A DNA stretch of 64,000 bases from Herbaspirillum sp. LeCh32-8 (GCF_017814915.1 NZ_JAGIPZ010000011.1:62001-126000), one strand, 5' to 3'. Positions 49,372 through 61,513 are shown, counted from the first letter of the stretch. Numbers and translations: made by a program. Notes: a model not told the origin generated them from the letters alone.

Positions 49372-50685
49372 TCATTTCAGCCGCAGTTCGGCGGAACGGG
49401 CGTGCGCCTGCAAGCCCTCGCCGTAGGCCAGCTCGGCCGCCACGCGACCCAGGGTCTGGGCGCCGGCTTCTGACACGCGGATCACGCTGGAGCGCTTCTG
49501 GAAGTCGTACACGCCCAGCGGCGAAGAGAAGCGCGCGGTGCGCGAGGTCGGCAACACGTGGTTGGGACCGGCGCAATAGTCGCCCAGCGACTCGGAGGAG
49601 AAACGGCCAAGGAACATGGCGCCGGCGTGACGGATCTTGTCGGCCCACTGCTGCGGTTCTTCGGCGGAGATTTCCAGGTGTTCGGCGGCGATCATGTTGG
49701 CGATCTCGCAGGCTTCATCCATGTCGCGCACCTTCACCAGCGCGCCGCGGTCGGTCAGCGAGGTGCGGATCACGTCCTTGCGCGGCATGGCGTCGAGCAG
49801 CTTGTTGATCGAGGCTTCCACGCGGGCGATGTAAGCGGCGTCCGGGCACAGCAGGATGGATTGCGCCAGCTCGTCGTGCTCGGCCTGGGAGAACAGGTCC
49901 ATGGCGATCCAGTCGGGATCGGTGGCGCCGTCGCAGATCACCAGGATCTCCGAGGGGCCGGCAATCATGTCGATGCCGACGATGCCGAATACGCGGCGCT
50001 TGGCGGCGGCCACGTAGGCGTTGCCGGGGCCGACGATCTTGTCCACCTGCGGGATGGTCGCGGTGCCGTATGCCAGCGCGCCCACTGCCTGGGCGCCGCC
50101 GATGGTGAACACGCGGTCGACGCCGGCGATCGCGGCAGCCGCCAGCACCAGCTCGTTTTGCACGCCGTCCGGGGTCGGCACCACCATGATGACCTCCTGC
50201 ACGCCGGCCACCTTGGCCGGAATCGCGTTCATCAGCACCGACGACGGGTAAGCGGCCTTGCCGCCCGGCACGTAGATGCCCACGCGATCCAGCGGCGTGA
50301 CCTTCTGGCCCAGCTCGGTGCCGTCGGCTTCGGTGTACAGGAAGCCGTCGGAACCGCATTCCTTCTTCTGGCGCTCGTGGTAGGCGCGCACGCGGTCAGC
50401 CGCTGTCTGCAGCGCCGCGCGGCGCGCTTCGGGCAGGCTGGCCAGCGCCGCCTGCATTGCCTCCTTGCCGATTTCCAGACCGGCCACGGACGCGGCCTGC
50501 ACGCGGTCGAAGCGCTGGGTGCATTCCAGCACGGCAGCATCGCCGCGCGCCTTCACGTCGGCCAGGATGGTGGCCGCGGCGCGGTCGATGGCTTCGTCCT
50601 CGCTGGCTTCGAAGGCCAGCACGGCCGACAGCTTGTCGCGAAAGCCGGCATCGGCGGAGTCGAGTTTTCGGATGGCAATGCTCAT
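49372..50685 (-). CDS. hisD: Histidinol dehydrogenase
   Basis: The last enzyme of histidine synthesis, oxidising histidinol to histidine. The 437 residues include the zinc-site and signature segment [18 protein letters not shown] and [15 protein letters not shown]. It follows hisG by 71 bp and precedes the methyltransferase gene by four bases. Confidence 0.97.
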   Translation of the reverse strand: MSIAIRKLDSADAGFRDKLSAVLAFEASEDEAIDRAAATILADVKARGDAAVLECTQRFDRVQAASVAGLEIGKEAMQAALASLPEARRAALQTAADRVRAYHERQKKECGSDGFLYTEADGTELGQKVTPLDRVGIYVPGGKAAYPSSVLMNAIPAKVAGVQEVIMVVPTPDGVQNELVLAAAAIAGVDRVFTIGGAQAVGALAYGTATIPQVDKIVGPGNAYVAAAKRRVFGIVGIDMIAGPSEILVICDGATDPDWIAMDLFSQAEHDELAQSILLCPDAAYIARVEASINKLLDAMPRKDVIRTSLTDRGALVKVRDMDEACEIANMIAAEHLEISAEEPQQWADKIRHAGAMFLGRFSSESLGDYCAGPNHVLPTSRTARFSSPLGVYDFQKRSSVIRVSEAGAQTLGRVAAELAYGEGLQAHARSAELRLK

Positions 50686-50756
50686 GGTGTCACCTGCAAA
50701 TACAGCGAAATCAATACGGCAAAATCTGTCGGGCTTAAATCGGGCTGAAATCGGGC

Positions 50757-51404
50757 TTATTTGGCCTTGGCCTTCTCGAACGCGTCGAGAATCGGCTGCA
50801 GGCGGTCGCGCTTCAACTTCAGCGCGGCCTGGTTCACCACCAGGCGCGAGGAGATGTCGATGATGTGCTCGACTTCCACCAGCTTGTTGGCGCGCAGCGT
50901 GCCGCCGGTGCTGACCAGGTCGACGATGGCGTCCGACAGGCCCACCAGCGGGCCCAGCTCCATCGAGCCGTACAGCTTGATCAGGTCAACGTGCACGCCC
51001 TTGGCGGCGAAGTGCTCGCGCGCGGTCTTGACGTACTTGGTCACCACGCGCAGGCGCGCGCCCTGGCGCACCGCGTTGGCGTAGTCGAAGCCTTCCTGCA
51101 CCGCCACCGACAGGCGGCACTTGGCGATGTTCAGGTCGATCGGCTGGTACAGGCCTTCGCCGCCATGCTCCAGCAGCACGTCCTTGCCGGCCACGCCGAA
51201 GTCGGCGGCACCGTATTGCACGTAGGTCGGCACGTCGGAAGCGCGCACGATGATCACGCGCACGTTGGGGTCGTTGGTCGGCAGGATCAGCTTGCGCGAG
51301 GACTCCGGATCCTCGGCCACGGTGATGCCGGCCGCCTTGAGCAACGGCAGGGTCTCTTCGAAAATACGGCCCTTGGAAAGCGCCAGCGTCAGTTGTTGGG
51401 TCAT
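50757..51404 (-). CDS. hisG: ATP phosphoribosyltransferase, short form
   Basis: First enzyme of histidine synthesis. The 215-residue length marks the short HisG-S form, which lacks the regulatory domain and needs HisZ as partner; hisZ is not in this window. Typical segments are [18 protein letters not shown] and [15 protein letters not shown]. It is 21 bp after murA on the same strand. Confidence 0.97.
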   Translation of the reverse strand: MTQQLTLALSKGRIFEETLPLLKAAGITVAEDPESSRKLILPTNDPNVRVIIVRASDVPTYVQYGAADFGVAGKDVLLEHGGEGLYQPIDLNIAKCRLSVAVQEGFDYANAVRQGARLRVVTKYVKTAREHFAAKGVHVDLIKLYGSMELGPLVGLSDAIVDLVSTGGTLRANKLVEVEHIIDISSRLVVNQAALKLKRDRLQPILDAFEKAKAK

Positions 51405-51425
51405 GTGGTCTGCTTCTTCAGGTGC

Positions 51426-52676
<1,251 letters not shown>

Positions 52677-52686
52677 GGTTGATGCC

Positions 52687-52923
52687 TTATTTCTGGAATT
52701 CTTCGGGGGTCAGGGTCTTCATCGACAGCGCGTGAATTTCTTCGCGCATGCGGTCGCCCAGCGCAGCGTAGACCAGCTGGTGACGCTGGATCAGGCGCTT
52801 GCCGGCGAAGGCGTCGGAGACGATGACGGCGGTAAAGTGCTGGCCGTCGCCTTCGACTTCGATATGCCGGCACTCCAGGCCGGCGACGATGTAGCTTTTG
52901 ACGAGTTCGGGTGTGGGTAGCAT
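52687..52923 (-). CDS. BolA/IbaG family protein
   Basis: A small BolA-fold protein of 78 residues, close to E. coli IbaG, which lies next to murA. BolA proteins pair with CGFS glutaredoxins (grxD is in this window) in iron-sulfur handling. The core reads [20 protein letters not shown] with the invariant His. An upstream ATG at 52938 is possible, but the ATG at 52923 fits the family better. Confidence 0.93.
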   Translation of the reverse strand: MLPTPELVKSYIVAGLECRHIEVEGDGQHFTAVIVSDAFAGKRLIQRHQLVYAALGDRMREEIHALSMKTLTPEEFQK

Positions 52924-52976
52924 GGTTCGGCTCTTCACTAGGGATTGGGCAGGCGCGGGCTCGTGGAATCAGACAA

Positions 52977-53741
52977 TCAGTGCGAACCGGCGCGCAACTT
53001 GTAGCCGCTCTTCAACATGCGCACCGCCAGGGTGGACAACGCCAGGAAGAACACGGCCACGATACCGAGGCTGGTCATGGGGTTGATGTCGGACTGGCCG
53101 AAGAACCCGTAGCGAAAGCCATCGATCATATAAAAAAACGGGTTGAAATGCGACACCGCCTGCCAGAACGGGGGCAGCGAGTGTATCGAATAGAACACGC
53201 CGGCCAGGAAAGTCAGCGGCACGATCAGGAAATTCTGGAACGCCGCCAGCTGGTCGAACTTCTCGGCCCAGATGCCGGCGATCAGGCCCAGCGTGCCGAG
53301 GATGGCCGCGCCCAGCAGCGCGAACACGATAATCCACAGCGGCGCCACGAAGTCCAGGTGGCCGAACCAGGCGGTCACCACGAACACGCCGCCGCCCACC
53401 ATCAGGCCGCGCACCACGGCCGCCAGCACGTAGCCGCCGAACATTTCCCAGTGCGACAACGGGGTCAGCAGCACGAACACCAGGTTGCCGGTGATCTTGG
53501 ACTGGATCAGCGAGGACGAGCTGTTGGCGAAGGCGTTCTGCAGCACGCTCATCATCACCAGGCCGGGCACCAGGAAACCGGTGTACTGCACGCCCGGATA
53601 GACCTGCACGCGATCCTGCAGCACATGGCCGAAGATCATCAGGTACAGCAGCGCGGTCACGATGGGCGCGGTCACGGTCTGGGTCGCCACTTTCCAGAAG
53701 CGCAGGATTTCCTTGTAGAACAGGGTCTGGAATCCGGTCAT
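52977..53741 (-). CDS. ABC-2 type transporter permease (YadH-like)
   Basis: An inner-membrane permease of 254 residues with six hydrophobic helices and the ABC-2 family look (FYKEILRFWKVATQTVTAPIV, MIDGFRYGFFG near the end). It overlaps its ATPase partner by four bases. Its size and pairing match E. coli YadH/YadG, an exporter of unknown substrate. Position beside mla genes hints at an envelope role; this is inference. Confidence 0.92.
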   Translation of the reverse strand: MTGFQTLFYKEILRFWKVATQTVTAPIVTALLYLMIFGHVLQDRVQVYPGVQYTGFLVPGLVMMSVLQNAFANSSSSLIQSKITGNLVFVLLTPLSHWEMFGGYVLAAVVRGLMVGGGVFVVTAWFGHLDFVAPLWIIVFALLGAAILGTLGLIAGIWAEKFDQLAAFQNFLIVPLTFLAGVFYSIHSLPPFWQAVSHFNPFFYMIDGFRYGFFGQSDINPMTSLGIVAVFFLALSTLAVRMLKSGYKLRAGSH

Positions 53742-54649
53742 TTTTCATCTCCCATGATCTGGATGAAGACGTCTTCCAGGTCGGCCTGCTGCAACTGCAG
53801 ATCGTCGATCTCGGCGCCGGCGGCGCGCAACGTGGCCAGAATGGGTTCGACTTCCTTGTAATCGGTCACGCGCAGCGTGAACTTGTTGCCCGCGAGCAGT
53901 TCCTCCGGGTGCGTCACCAGCGCCTTCAAGCCGTCGGGCAAGGCGCCGCTCTTCAGGCGCAGCACCAGCTGCGAGCCCGAGATGCGCTTGATCAGACCTT
54001 CGGTGGAGTCCAGCGCCACCACCTTGCCGAACTTCAGCATGGCAATGCGGTTGCACAGCGCCTGCGCCTCTTCCAGATAGTGGGTGGTCAGCACGATGGT
54101 GTGGCCTTCGCGGTTCAGGCGGCCGATGAACTGCCACAGCGTCTGGCGCAGCTCGACGTCGACGCCGGCGGTGGGTTCGTCCAGCACGATCACCGGCGGC
54201 TTGTGCACCAGCGCCTGGGCCACCAGGACGCGCCGTTTCATGCCGCCGGACAGCGCGCGCATGTTGGTGTCGGCCTTGTTGGTGAGATCCAGGTTCGCCA
54301 TCACCTCGTCGATCCACTTGTCGTTGTTCTTCAGGCCGAAGTAACCGGACTGCATGCGCAGCGTCTCGCGCACGGTGAAGAAGGGATCGAACACCAGCTC
54401 CTGCGGCACCACGCCCAGGTTCATGCGGGCATTGCGGTAGTCGCTGACCACGTCGTGGCCATGGATGGTGACGTTGCCGGAATCGGCGCGGTTGAGCCCG
54501 GCGATGATGGAGATCAGCGTGGTCTTGCCGGCCCCGTTGGGGCCCAGCAGACCGAAGAATTCGCCTTCCTCGATCGCCAGCGAAACGCCGCCCAGCGCCT
54601 GCAGCGACTGGTAGCGTTTCTTGATGTCATTGATTTGCAAAGCGGCCAT
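53738..54649 (-). CDS. ABC transporter ATP-binding protein (YadG-like)
   Basis: The ATPase partner of the adjacent permease, 303 residues from the ATG at 54649 (a TTG at 54667 would add six). Walker [13 protein letters not shown], signature ALSGGMKRRVLVAQAL and Walker B PPVIVLDEPTAGVD are all intact. A C-terminal extension (about 220-303) is typical of the YadG/NodI type. Confidence 0.94.
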   Translation of the reverse strand: MAALQINDIKKRYQSLQALGGVSLAIEEGEFFGLLGPNGAGKTTLISIIAGLNRADSGNVTIHGHDVVSDYRNARMNLGVVPQELVFDPFFTVRETLRMQSGYFGLKNNDKWIDEVMANLDLTNKADTNMRALSGGMKRRVLVAQALVHKPPVIVLDEPTAGVDVELRQTLWQFIGRLNREGHTIVLTTHYLEEAQALCNRIAMLKFGKVVALDSTEGLIKRISGSQLVLRLKSGALPDGLKALVTHPEELLAGNKFTLRVTDYKEVEPILATLRAAGAEIDDLQLQQADLEDVFIQIMGDEK

Positions 54650-55007
54650 TGCCTGCTGCCCGTTCAACTCGTTGCTTGAAAGAAAAATAAGGAAACAGGA
54701 AAACGCACTGTCTGCCTCGCCCCGGCATCGCCGACCGCGCCTCGCGCCGGATGGCCGCGGGCGCGGCGCAATGCCGCTGTTGTTGTCGCGCTGTTATCTC
54801 TGGATGGTGGGAGGCCCCGGATGCATCACGCTTAATCGGTCTTGCCCGGCCTGGCGGCCGCGTTCAGGGGAGAAAGTCCGGTGGACGAACGCTGTGAAGA
54901 AGATCGCAGCGCCTGCAAAAACCAAGGATTATAGGGGAATTCGATTTTCCGGGCCGCGCTGCGCACGTTTGGACAACGCTGCGCAGCGACCGGAATGGCG
55001 GACCGGG
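54650..55007 (-). promoter_or_regulatory. Gap between mlaB and the ABC-2 genes, with a -10-like box
   Basis: A 358-bp stretch without a gene. On the minus strand TATAAT stands at 54928-54933, a candidate -10 box for the exporter-murA-his genes; no matching -35 box is clear. Just before it, CGCTGCGCA (54957-54965) and TGCGCAGCG (54980-54988) form a 9-bp inverted repeat without a T run. It may mark where the mla unit ends and the next begins. Confidence 0.45.
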
Positions 55008-55316
55008 TCAGTGATGTCGATCGGTCGCGGAGGTGGGGGCCACGGGCGCGCCCGCGGTGACTTCATTGAGCAGCGCGGATACGCCGTAGAGGTCGGCCAG
55101 GCTTTGCAGGTTGACCGGCAAGGCGCCGAACGCCAGCGCCACGCCGCGCTGGCGGGCGGAGCGACGCCAGGCCAGCAGGGTGGCGACGGCCGACGAGTCG
55201 ACCACCGCGACGTTGCTGACGTCGATGCTGGACTGGCCGCCGGCGATGGCCGCCAGGCCGTCCCGCAGGACGGCGCTGGCGTTGTTGACGGTCAGCTGGG
55301 CACCGGGCTTGAACAT
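55008..55316 (-). CDS. mlaB: STAS-domain protein MlaB
   Basis: The cytoplasmic STAS subunit of the MlaFEDB phospholipid transporter. The 102 residues show the STAS segment SSIDVSNVAVVDSSAVATLL with the conserved serine or threonine position. STAS proteins diverge widely, so the call leans on its place after mlaC. Confidence 0.9.
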   Translation of the reverse strand: MFKPGAQLTVNNASAVLRDGLAAIAGGQSSIDVSNVAVVDSSAVATLLAWRRSARQRGVALAFGALPVNLQSLADLYGVSALLNEVTAGAPVAPTSATDRHH

Positions 55317-55347
55317 GATGGTCTTTCTGTCGCTGCGCTTAGGCCGA

Positions 55348-55983
55348 TTACTTCTTGTTGGCGCGAGCGGCCAGTTGCTTGTTCTTGTCCGACAGCGCCT
55401 TGATCAGGCCGTCGATGCCGCCCTTGTTGATCTCGTTGGCGAAGGTGCCCTTGTAGGCCTCCACCAGCCACGCACCCAGCACGTTGACGTCATACAGCTT
55501 CCAGCCGTCGGCCTTCTTTTCCAGGCGGTAGCTCAGCTGGATCGGCTCGCCGCCGCGGGAAGAGATCACTTGCGAATTCACTTCCACTTCGGTGTCGGCC
55601 GGCGACGCGCGCAGCGGCTTGAATTCGATCTTCTGGTCGCGCACCTGCGACAGCGCGCCGGAGTAGGTGAACACCAGCAGGCTGCGGAATTCGGTGATCA
55701 GCTGCTTTTGCTGTTCCGGGGAAGCCTGGCGCCAGAAACGGCCGGCCGCCAGCTGGGTCATGCGCTCGAAGTCAACATAGGGCAGGATCTTTTGCTCGAC
55801 CAGCTGCATGATGCGGCCATTGTTGCCGGCCTGGATGTCCTTGTCGCTCTTGGCGGTGTCCAGCACTTCGGAGCTGATGCGCTTGACCAGCGCGTCAGGC
55901 GCTTCCTGCGCGGAGGCGGCGCCGGCGAAGGTCAGGGCCGAGAAAGTGGCGGCGATGGCGAAAAATTTGGTGAGCGTCTTCAT
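55348..55983 (-). CDS. mlaC: Periplasmic phospholipid-binding protein MlaC
   Basis: Carries phospholipids between MlaA in the outer membrane and MlaFEDB in the inner membrane. The 211 residues have a signal peptide (1 to about 25, ending AASAQ) and a Tol-tolerance/Ttg2-type domain (KILPYVDFERMTQLAAGRFW). A 184-bp spacer with a strong hairpin separates it from mlaA upstream. Confidence 0.95.
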   Translation of the reverse strand: MKTLTKFFAIAATFSALTFAGAASAQEAPDALVKRISSEVLDTAKSDKDIQAGNNGRIMQLVEQKILPYVDFERMTQLAAGRFWRQASPEQQKQLITEFRSLLVFTYSGALSQVRDQKIEFKPLRASPADTEVEVNSQVISSRGGEPIQLSYRLEKKADGWKLYDVNVLGAWLVEAYKGTFANEINKGGIDGLIKALSDKNKQLAARANKK

Positions 55984-56123
55984 AGGTCGAGATCCATTCG
56001 AGAGAGCGGGAAGCCGCAGCCGCAGGGGCTGCTGTTGCTTCGAAGCCCGCGGAAGGGCGGGGTTCCCGCGCTGTTACAGACAGCAGCGGAAGTTACAGAT
56101 GGTGCACTACGAGGAAATTTCAA

Positions 56124-56157
56124 GGCTGCCGCCCGCAACGCAGGCGGGGCGACAGCC
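56124..56157 (-). other. Hairpin between mlaA and mlaC
   Basis: On the minus strand, just after the mlaA stop codon, GGCTGTCGCCCCGC pairs with GCGGGCGGCAGCC (one G-T pair, one bulge). The following sequence is not a full T run. It may act as a weak terminator or RNA-stability element that sets the ratio of upstream to downstream mla products. Confidence 0.5.
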
Positions 56158-56167
56158 GCGATCAGGC

Positions 56168-56884
56168 TCAGGGCTTGACCGCTTCTTCCTTCTGTTCACG
56201 ACCGGCGCTGCCGCCGGTGATCTGCGACTGGCGGCGCTGCAGGTAGGCATCGCGCACAAAGTCGTACTTGTCCAGCGCGGCGTCTTCCAGCAGGGTCGAC
56301 GCATCCAGCAATTGGGCGCGGCGATCCACCACGCGGATCACCGAGCCCACGTTGCGCCAGCGCACCGGACGCTTGTAGGTCCACAGGTCGCCGTACAGGT
56401 CGACCGGCAGGCCGGCGGTGTCACGCACGGTGGACGGGCCGAAGAACGGCAGCACCACGTACGGGCCCGAGCCCACGCCCCACTTGCCCAGGGTCTGGCC
56501 GAAATCGGATTTCTCGCGCGGCAGGCGGGCTTCGGTCGCCACGTCCAGCACCCCGCCCAGGCCGAAGGTGGTGTTGATGGCCACGCGCATGAAGGTCGAC
56601 ACGCCCTGCTCCACGCGGCCTTGCAGCAGCTGGTTCACCGACGACCACAGGTCGCCGATGTTGCCGAAGAAGTTGCCCACGCCGGTCTGCACCGGGTTCG
56701 GCACCACGGTGTCATACGCTTGCGCGGCAGGCTTGAGCGCATAGGTATCGACCGTGTCGTTGAAGCTGAACATCGCGCGGTTGAAGCCTTCCAGCGGATC
56801 GCGCGGATTGTTGTTGGTGGAAGCGCAGCCGGTCATGGCCGCGGCTGCCAGCGCGATGGCGCCGATGCGTGCTTTGTTGTTCAT
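56168..56884 (-). CDS. mlaA: Outer-membrane lipoprotein MlaA (VacJ)
   Basis: Removes mislocalised phospholipids from the outer leaflet. The 238 residues begin with a lipoprotein signal ending in the lipobox MTGC (Cys19 or so) and contain DPLEGFNRAMFSFNDTVD and PFFGPSTVRDTAGLPVD. In E. coli this gene is elsewhere; in betaproteobacteria it lies in the operon, as here. It overlaps mlaD by one base. Confidence 0.96.
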   Translation of the reverse strand: MNNKARIGAIALAAAAMTGCASTNNNPRDPLEGFNRAMFSFNDTVDTYALKPAAQAYDTVVPNPVQTGVGNFFGNIGDLWSSVNQLLQGRVEQGVSTFMRVAINTTFGLGGVLDVATEARLPREKSDFGQTLGKWGVGSGPYVVLPFFGPSTVRDTAGLPVDLYGDLWTYKRPVRWRNVGSVIRVVDRRAQLLDASTLLEDAALDKYDFVRDAYLQRRQSQITGGSAGREQKEEAVKP

Positions 56885-57357
56885 TATTTATCGTCCTTTC
56901 CCTCTGCCGCCTTGCTGTAGAGGAACTGACCGATCAGGTTCTCCAGCACAATCGCGGATTGTGTCATCTTAATGGTATCTCCGGCCGCCAGGTTAGCAGT
57001 GTCGCCTCCCGGTTCGATGCCGATGTATTGTTCACCCAACAAACCCGAGGTCAGGATCTTGGCCGAGCTGTCCTTGGGGAATTTGTAGCCGTCGTCCATA
57101 TTGATGGAGACCACGGCGCGGAAGGTCTGGTCGTCGAAACGGATCGAATCGACACGGCCCACCACCACGCCGGCGCTCTTGACCGCCGCGCGCGACTTCA
57201 GACCGCCGATATTGTCGAAGTTGGCCTTGACGGCATAGGTCTTCTGCCCGAACGACAGCGAGCTCATGTTGCCGGCCTTGAGCGCCAGGAACACCAGCGC
57301 CGCCACGCCCAGCAGCACGAAGATTCCAACCCAGGCGTCCAGTGATTTACGTTGCAT
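56884..57357 (-). CDS. mlaD: MCE-domain protein MlaD
   Basis: The inner-membrane MCE subunit forming a hexameric ring. The 157 residues have one N-terminal anchor (about 8-27) and an MCE domain (about 38-117) with FDNIGGLKSRAAVKSAGVVV and GLLGEQYIGIEPGG. It is placed between mlaE and mlaA. Confidence 0.96.
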   Translation of the reverse strand: MQRKSLDAWVGIFVLLGVAALVFLALKAGNMSSLSFGQKTYAVKANFDNIGGLKSRAAVKSAGVVVGRVDSIRFDDQTFRAVVSINMDDGYKFPKDSSAKILTSGLLGEQYIGIEPGGDTANLAAGDTIKMTQSAIVLENLIGQFLYSKAAEGKDDK

Positions 57358-57427
57358 ATCAACCCTTTTTGTTTCATCGGCGCACCCTGCGGCGCGCCCT
57401 TATTCTGTCAGTCTTGTTTGCCGGCAA

Positions 57428-58195
57428 TCAGCTGAACATCAGCGCGGTCAGCAGGAAGTCCAGGCCCAGTACCATCAAGGAAGCGATCACCACGGTGCGG
57501 GTGGTGGCGCGGGCCACGCCTTCCGGCGTCGGCTGGGCTTCATAGCCCTGGAACAGCGCCACGAAGGTGACCGCGATGCCGAACACCACGCTCTTCAGGA
57601 CGCCGTTGGCGATGTCGTTCCAGACATCCACGCCGCCCTGCATCTGCGACCAGAACGCGCCTTCGTCGACGCCGATCAGCAGCACGCCGACCACATAGCC
57701 GCCGATCACGCCCACGGCGCTGAAGATCGCCGCCAGCACCGGCATGGCGATCACGCCGGCCCAGAAACGCGGCGCCACCACGCGCTGCAGCGGGTTGACG
57801 GCCATCATCTCCATCGCCGACAACTGCTCGCCGGCCTTCATCAGGCCGATCTCCGCAGTCAACGAGGTGCCGGCGCGGCCGGCGAACAGCAGCGCCGTCA
57901 CCACCGGACCCAGCTCGCGCGTCAGCGACAGCGCCACCAGCAAGCCCAGGGCCTGTTCGGAACCATATTTGTTGAGCGTGTAGTACCCCTGCAGACCCAG
58001 CACGAAACCGACGAACAGGCCGGACACGGCAATGATCACCAGCGAGTAGTTGCCGATGAAGTGGATCTGGTCGGTGATCAGGCGCGGACGGCGCAGCAGG
58101 CCCAGCGAAGCGCCCAGCATGTTGACGAACATGCGCGCGGCAAAGCCGACGCCGACCACGAATTCGCGCACTGCGCGCCCCAGACTGGAGATCAT
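57428..58195 (-). CDS. mlaE: Phospholipid transporter permease MlaE
   Basis: The permease of the Mla ABC transporter, 255 residues with about five hydrophobic helices and the MlaE signatures GRAGTSLTAEIGLMKAGEQL and RVVAPRFWAGVIAMPVLA. It overlaps mlaF by four bases. Confidence 0.96.
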   Translation of the reverse strand: MISSLGRAVREFVVGVGFAARMFVNMLGASLGLLRRPRLITDQIHFIGNYSLVIIAVSGLFVGFVLGLQGYYTLNKYGSEQALGLLVALSLTRELGPVVTALLFAGRAGTSLTAEIGLMKAGEQLSAMEMMAVNPLQRVVAPRFWAGVIAMPVLAAIFSAVGVIGGYVVGVLLIGVDEGAFWSQMQGGVDVWNDIANGVLKSVVFGIAVTFVALFQGYEAQPTPEGVARATTRTVVIASLMVLGLDFLLTALMFS

Positions 58196-58995
58196 GAGCG
58201 CGCTCCCAGACCGAGATCATCGGCCACCGACTTGCCCGGATAGTGGAACGGCACCGGACCGTCCGCTTCGGCATGCACGAACTGCTTCACATAGGGATCG
58301 GCCGAAGTGCGCATCTCGTCGGGCGTGCCTTGCGCCACGATCTTGCCGGCCGACAGGAAATACACATAGTCGGCGATCAAGAAGGATTCGTTGACGTCGT
58401 GCGACACCAGGATCGAGGTCGATCCCAGCGCATCGTTCAGGCGGCGAATCAGGTTGGCGGTCACGCCCATGGAAATCGGATCGAGGCCGGCGAAGGGCTC
58501 GTCGTACATGATCAGCATCGGGTCCAGCGCGATGGTGCGCGCCAGCGCGACGCGGCGGGCCATGCCGCCGGAGATCTCGGCCGGCTTAAGGGCTGCGGCA
58601 TTGCGCAGGCCCACGGCGTTGAGCTTCATCAGCACCAGGTCGCGGATCAGGTCTTCATCGAGATCGGTATGCTCGCGCAGCGGGAAGGCCACGTTGTCGA
58701 ACACGGTCATGTCGGTAAACAGCGCGCCGTTCTGGAACAACATGCCCATCTTGCGGCGCAGCAGGTAGAGCTGCTTCGTATTGAGGCCGGGGACGTTCTC
58801 GCCATCCACCGCCAGCGTACCCTGCTGCGGATGCAGCTGGCCGCCGATCAGGCGCAGGATCGTGGTCTTGCCCGAGCCCGAACCGCCCATCACCGCCACG
58901 ACCTTTCCGCGCGGGAAATCCATATGCAGACCGGACAAAATAGGCCGGTCGCCATAGCGGAAATGCAAATCGCGGATTTCTACGATATTAGGCAA
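58192..58995 (-). CDS. mlaF: Phospholipid transporter ATPase MlaF
   Basis: The ATPase of the Mla system, 267 residues. Walker A GGSGSGKTTILRL, signature EISGGMARRVALARTI and Walker B PMLIMYDEPFAGLDP are intact. It is the first gene of the 17.6-kb minus-strand run. On the minus strand TACAAT lies about 30 bp upstream of the start with TTGAAA 20 bp before it, a weak promoter candidate. Confidence 0.96.
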   Translation of the reverse strand: MPNIVEIRDLHFRYGDRPILSGLHMDFPRGKVVAVMGGSGSGKTTILRLIGGQLHPQQGTLAVDGENVPGLNTKQLYLLRRKMGMLFQNGALFTDMTVFDNVAFPLREHTDLDEDLIRDLVLMKLNAVGLRNAAALKPAEISGGMARRVALARTIALDPMLIMYDEPFAGLDPISMGVTANLIRRLNDALGSTSILVSHDVNESFLIADYVYFLSAGKIVAQGTPDEMRTSADPYVKQFVHAEADGPVPFHYPGKSVADDLGLGARS

Positions 58996-59375
58996 AGGGA
59001 TTTTCTTTGTTTTCTTTGAAAAACGACATTGTAGAGCAAAATTTACAAATCGCTTTCAAGAAGGCAATACAGCGTGTAAATCAATGATGAGGAAAAACGC
59101 CGATCTTTACACATAACTACAAATTACGTGGAGATGCAAACCGTTGACAACAAGCGCTTTAGTGACGAATGAGTCAATAAGCGTTCACTTCCACACAAAC
59201 CCTCGCTAGCGTCGTATCCACGCAACGGTTTTCCCGTCAGGCGGCACTCCGGACGACACGCTGCGTATCACTGCCATGCCGTATCGCCGCCCGGCCTGGA
59301 TGGACGCCGAGAACCCTAGGGCATCGCCCCCGTGCCTTGATACAATGGCGGTTTTGCTTTCGGAAGAATTTTGTC
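58996..59375. other. Divergent gap between mlaF and ychF, AT-rich
   Basis: A 380-bp region, AT-rich from about 59000 to 59180, that must hold promoters for the mla run (minus) and ychF (plus). TTGACA at 59144-59149 has no good -10 box at the usual spacing. TACAAT at 59341-59346 lies 29 bp before the ychF ATG and could be its -10 box. No small gene was seen. Confidence 0.45.
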
Positions 59376-60467
<1,092 letters not shown>

Positions 60468-60561
60468 TCCGGGTGCAGGCGCATGGCGCCTGCCGTCCAT
60501 ATTGTCTTAAAGCAGTCATCGCCGGCAGTTATGCTGACGGCATCAACATCATCGCAGCACC

Positions 60562-61470
60562 ATGAGCAAGCAAGCCCTCCCTGAATCCGGCCGCGCCAAA
60601 GGCCGTGGCAAGCGTCCGCCGCAGGCGGGCGACGCCGCACCGCTGGCCAATGAAATCCGCCCCGGCCAGTCGATCGAACTGCTCAAGGAGCTGCACATCC
60701 TCACGCGCGACGGCAAGCTCAATCAGGACAGCCGCCGCAAGCTGAAGCAGGTCTACCACCTCTACCAGTTCATCGAGCCGCTGCTGACCGAAGTCCTGCA
60801 GGAGCACCCGGACGTGACGCTGGTCGACCACGGCGCCGGCAAGTCCTACCTGGGCTTCATCCTGTACGACCTGTTTTTCAAGGCCTTGCAGGGCGCGCCG
60901 CACATCTACGGCATCGAGACCCGCGAGGAGCTGGTGAAGAAGTCGGAAGAACTGGCCACGCGCCTGGGCTTCAAGGGCATGTCCTTCGTCAACCTGTCGG
61001 TGGCCGACTCGATCACCTCGGAACGCCTGCCGCAACAGATCGACGTGGTGACCGCGCTGCACGCCTGCGACACCGCCACCGACGACGCCATTCACTTCGC
61101 GCTGGCCAAGCAGGCGCGCTTCATCGTGCTGGTGCCGTGCTGCCAGGCCGAAGTGGCTTCGGTGCTGAACCGCAACAAGGGCCAGTCACTGGCCAATTCG
61201 CTCACCGAGATCTGGCGCCATCCGCTGCATACGCGCGAGTTCGGCAGCCAGGTCACCAACGTGCTGCGCTGCCTGCAGCTGGAGGCGCACGGCTACAAGG
61301 TCAGCGTGACCGAGCTGGTGGGCTGGGAGCATTCGATGAAGAACGAGCTGATCGTCGCCCAGTATCGCGACCTGCCGCGCCGCCGTCCGGCCGAGCGCCT
61401 GCAGGAGGTGCTGCGCACGCTGGGGCTGGAAGAGATGGGAGAACGCTTCTTCGCGCCGCAGGCGGCCTGA
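60562..61470 (+). CDS. SAM-dependent methyltransferase (Methyltransf_32-like)
   Basis: A predicted class I methyltransferase of 302 residues. The SAM motif is VDHGAGKSYLGFIL (about 90-103) and the later segment ALHACDTATDDAIHFAL with VLVPCCQAE is typical of the Methyltransf_32 group. The N terminus (about 1-30) is basic and flexible, hinting at an RNA or protein substrate, which is inference only. It lies 94 bp after ychF. Confidence 0.87.
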   Translation: MSKQALPESGRAKGRGKRPPQAGDAAPLANEIRPGQSIELLKELHILTRDGKLNQDSRRKLKQVYHLYQFIEPLLTEVLQEHPDVTLVDHGAGKSYLGFILYDLFFKALQGAPHIYGIETREELVKKSEELATRLGFKGMSFVNLSVADSITSERLPQQIDVVTALHACDTATDDAIHFALAKQARFIVLVPCCQAEVASVLNRNKGQSLANSLTEIWRHPLHTREFGSQVTNVLRCLQLEAHGYKVSVTELVGWEHSMKNELIVAQYRDLPRRRPAERLQEVLRTLGLEEMGERFFAPQAA

Positions 61471-61477
61471 AGACGCT

Positions 61478-61513
61478 GACGGGCGTTGCAGGAATGCTTC
61501 TTGCAACGCCGTC
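61478..61513 (+). other. Strong hairpin after the methyltransferase gene
   Basis: GACGGGCGTTGCA pairs with TGCAACGCCGTC (12 bp with one bulged G) a few bases past the stop codon. There is no T run, so it may be a factor-aided terminator or a 3-prime stabiliser. Confidence 0.5.
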
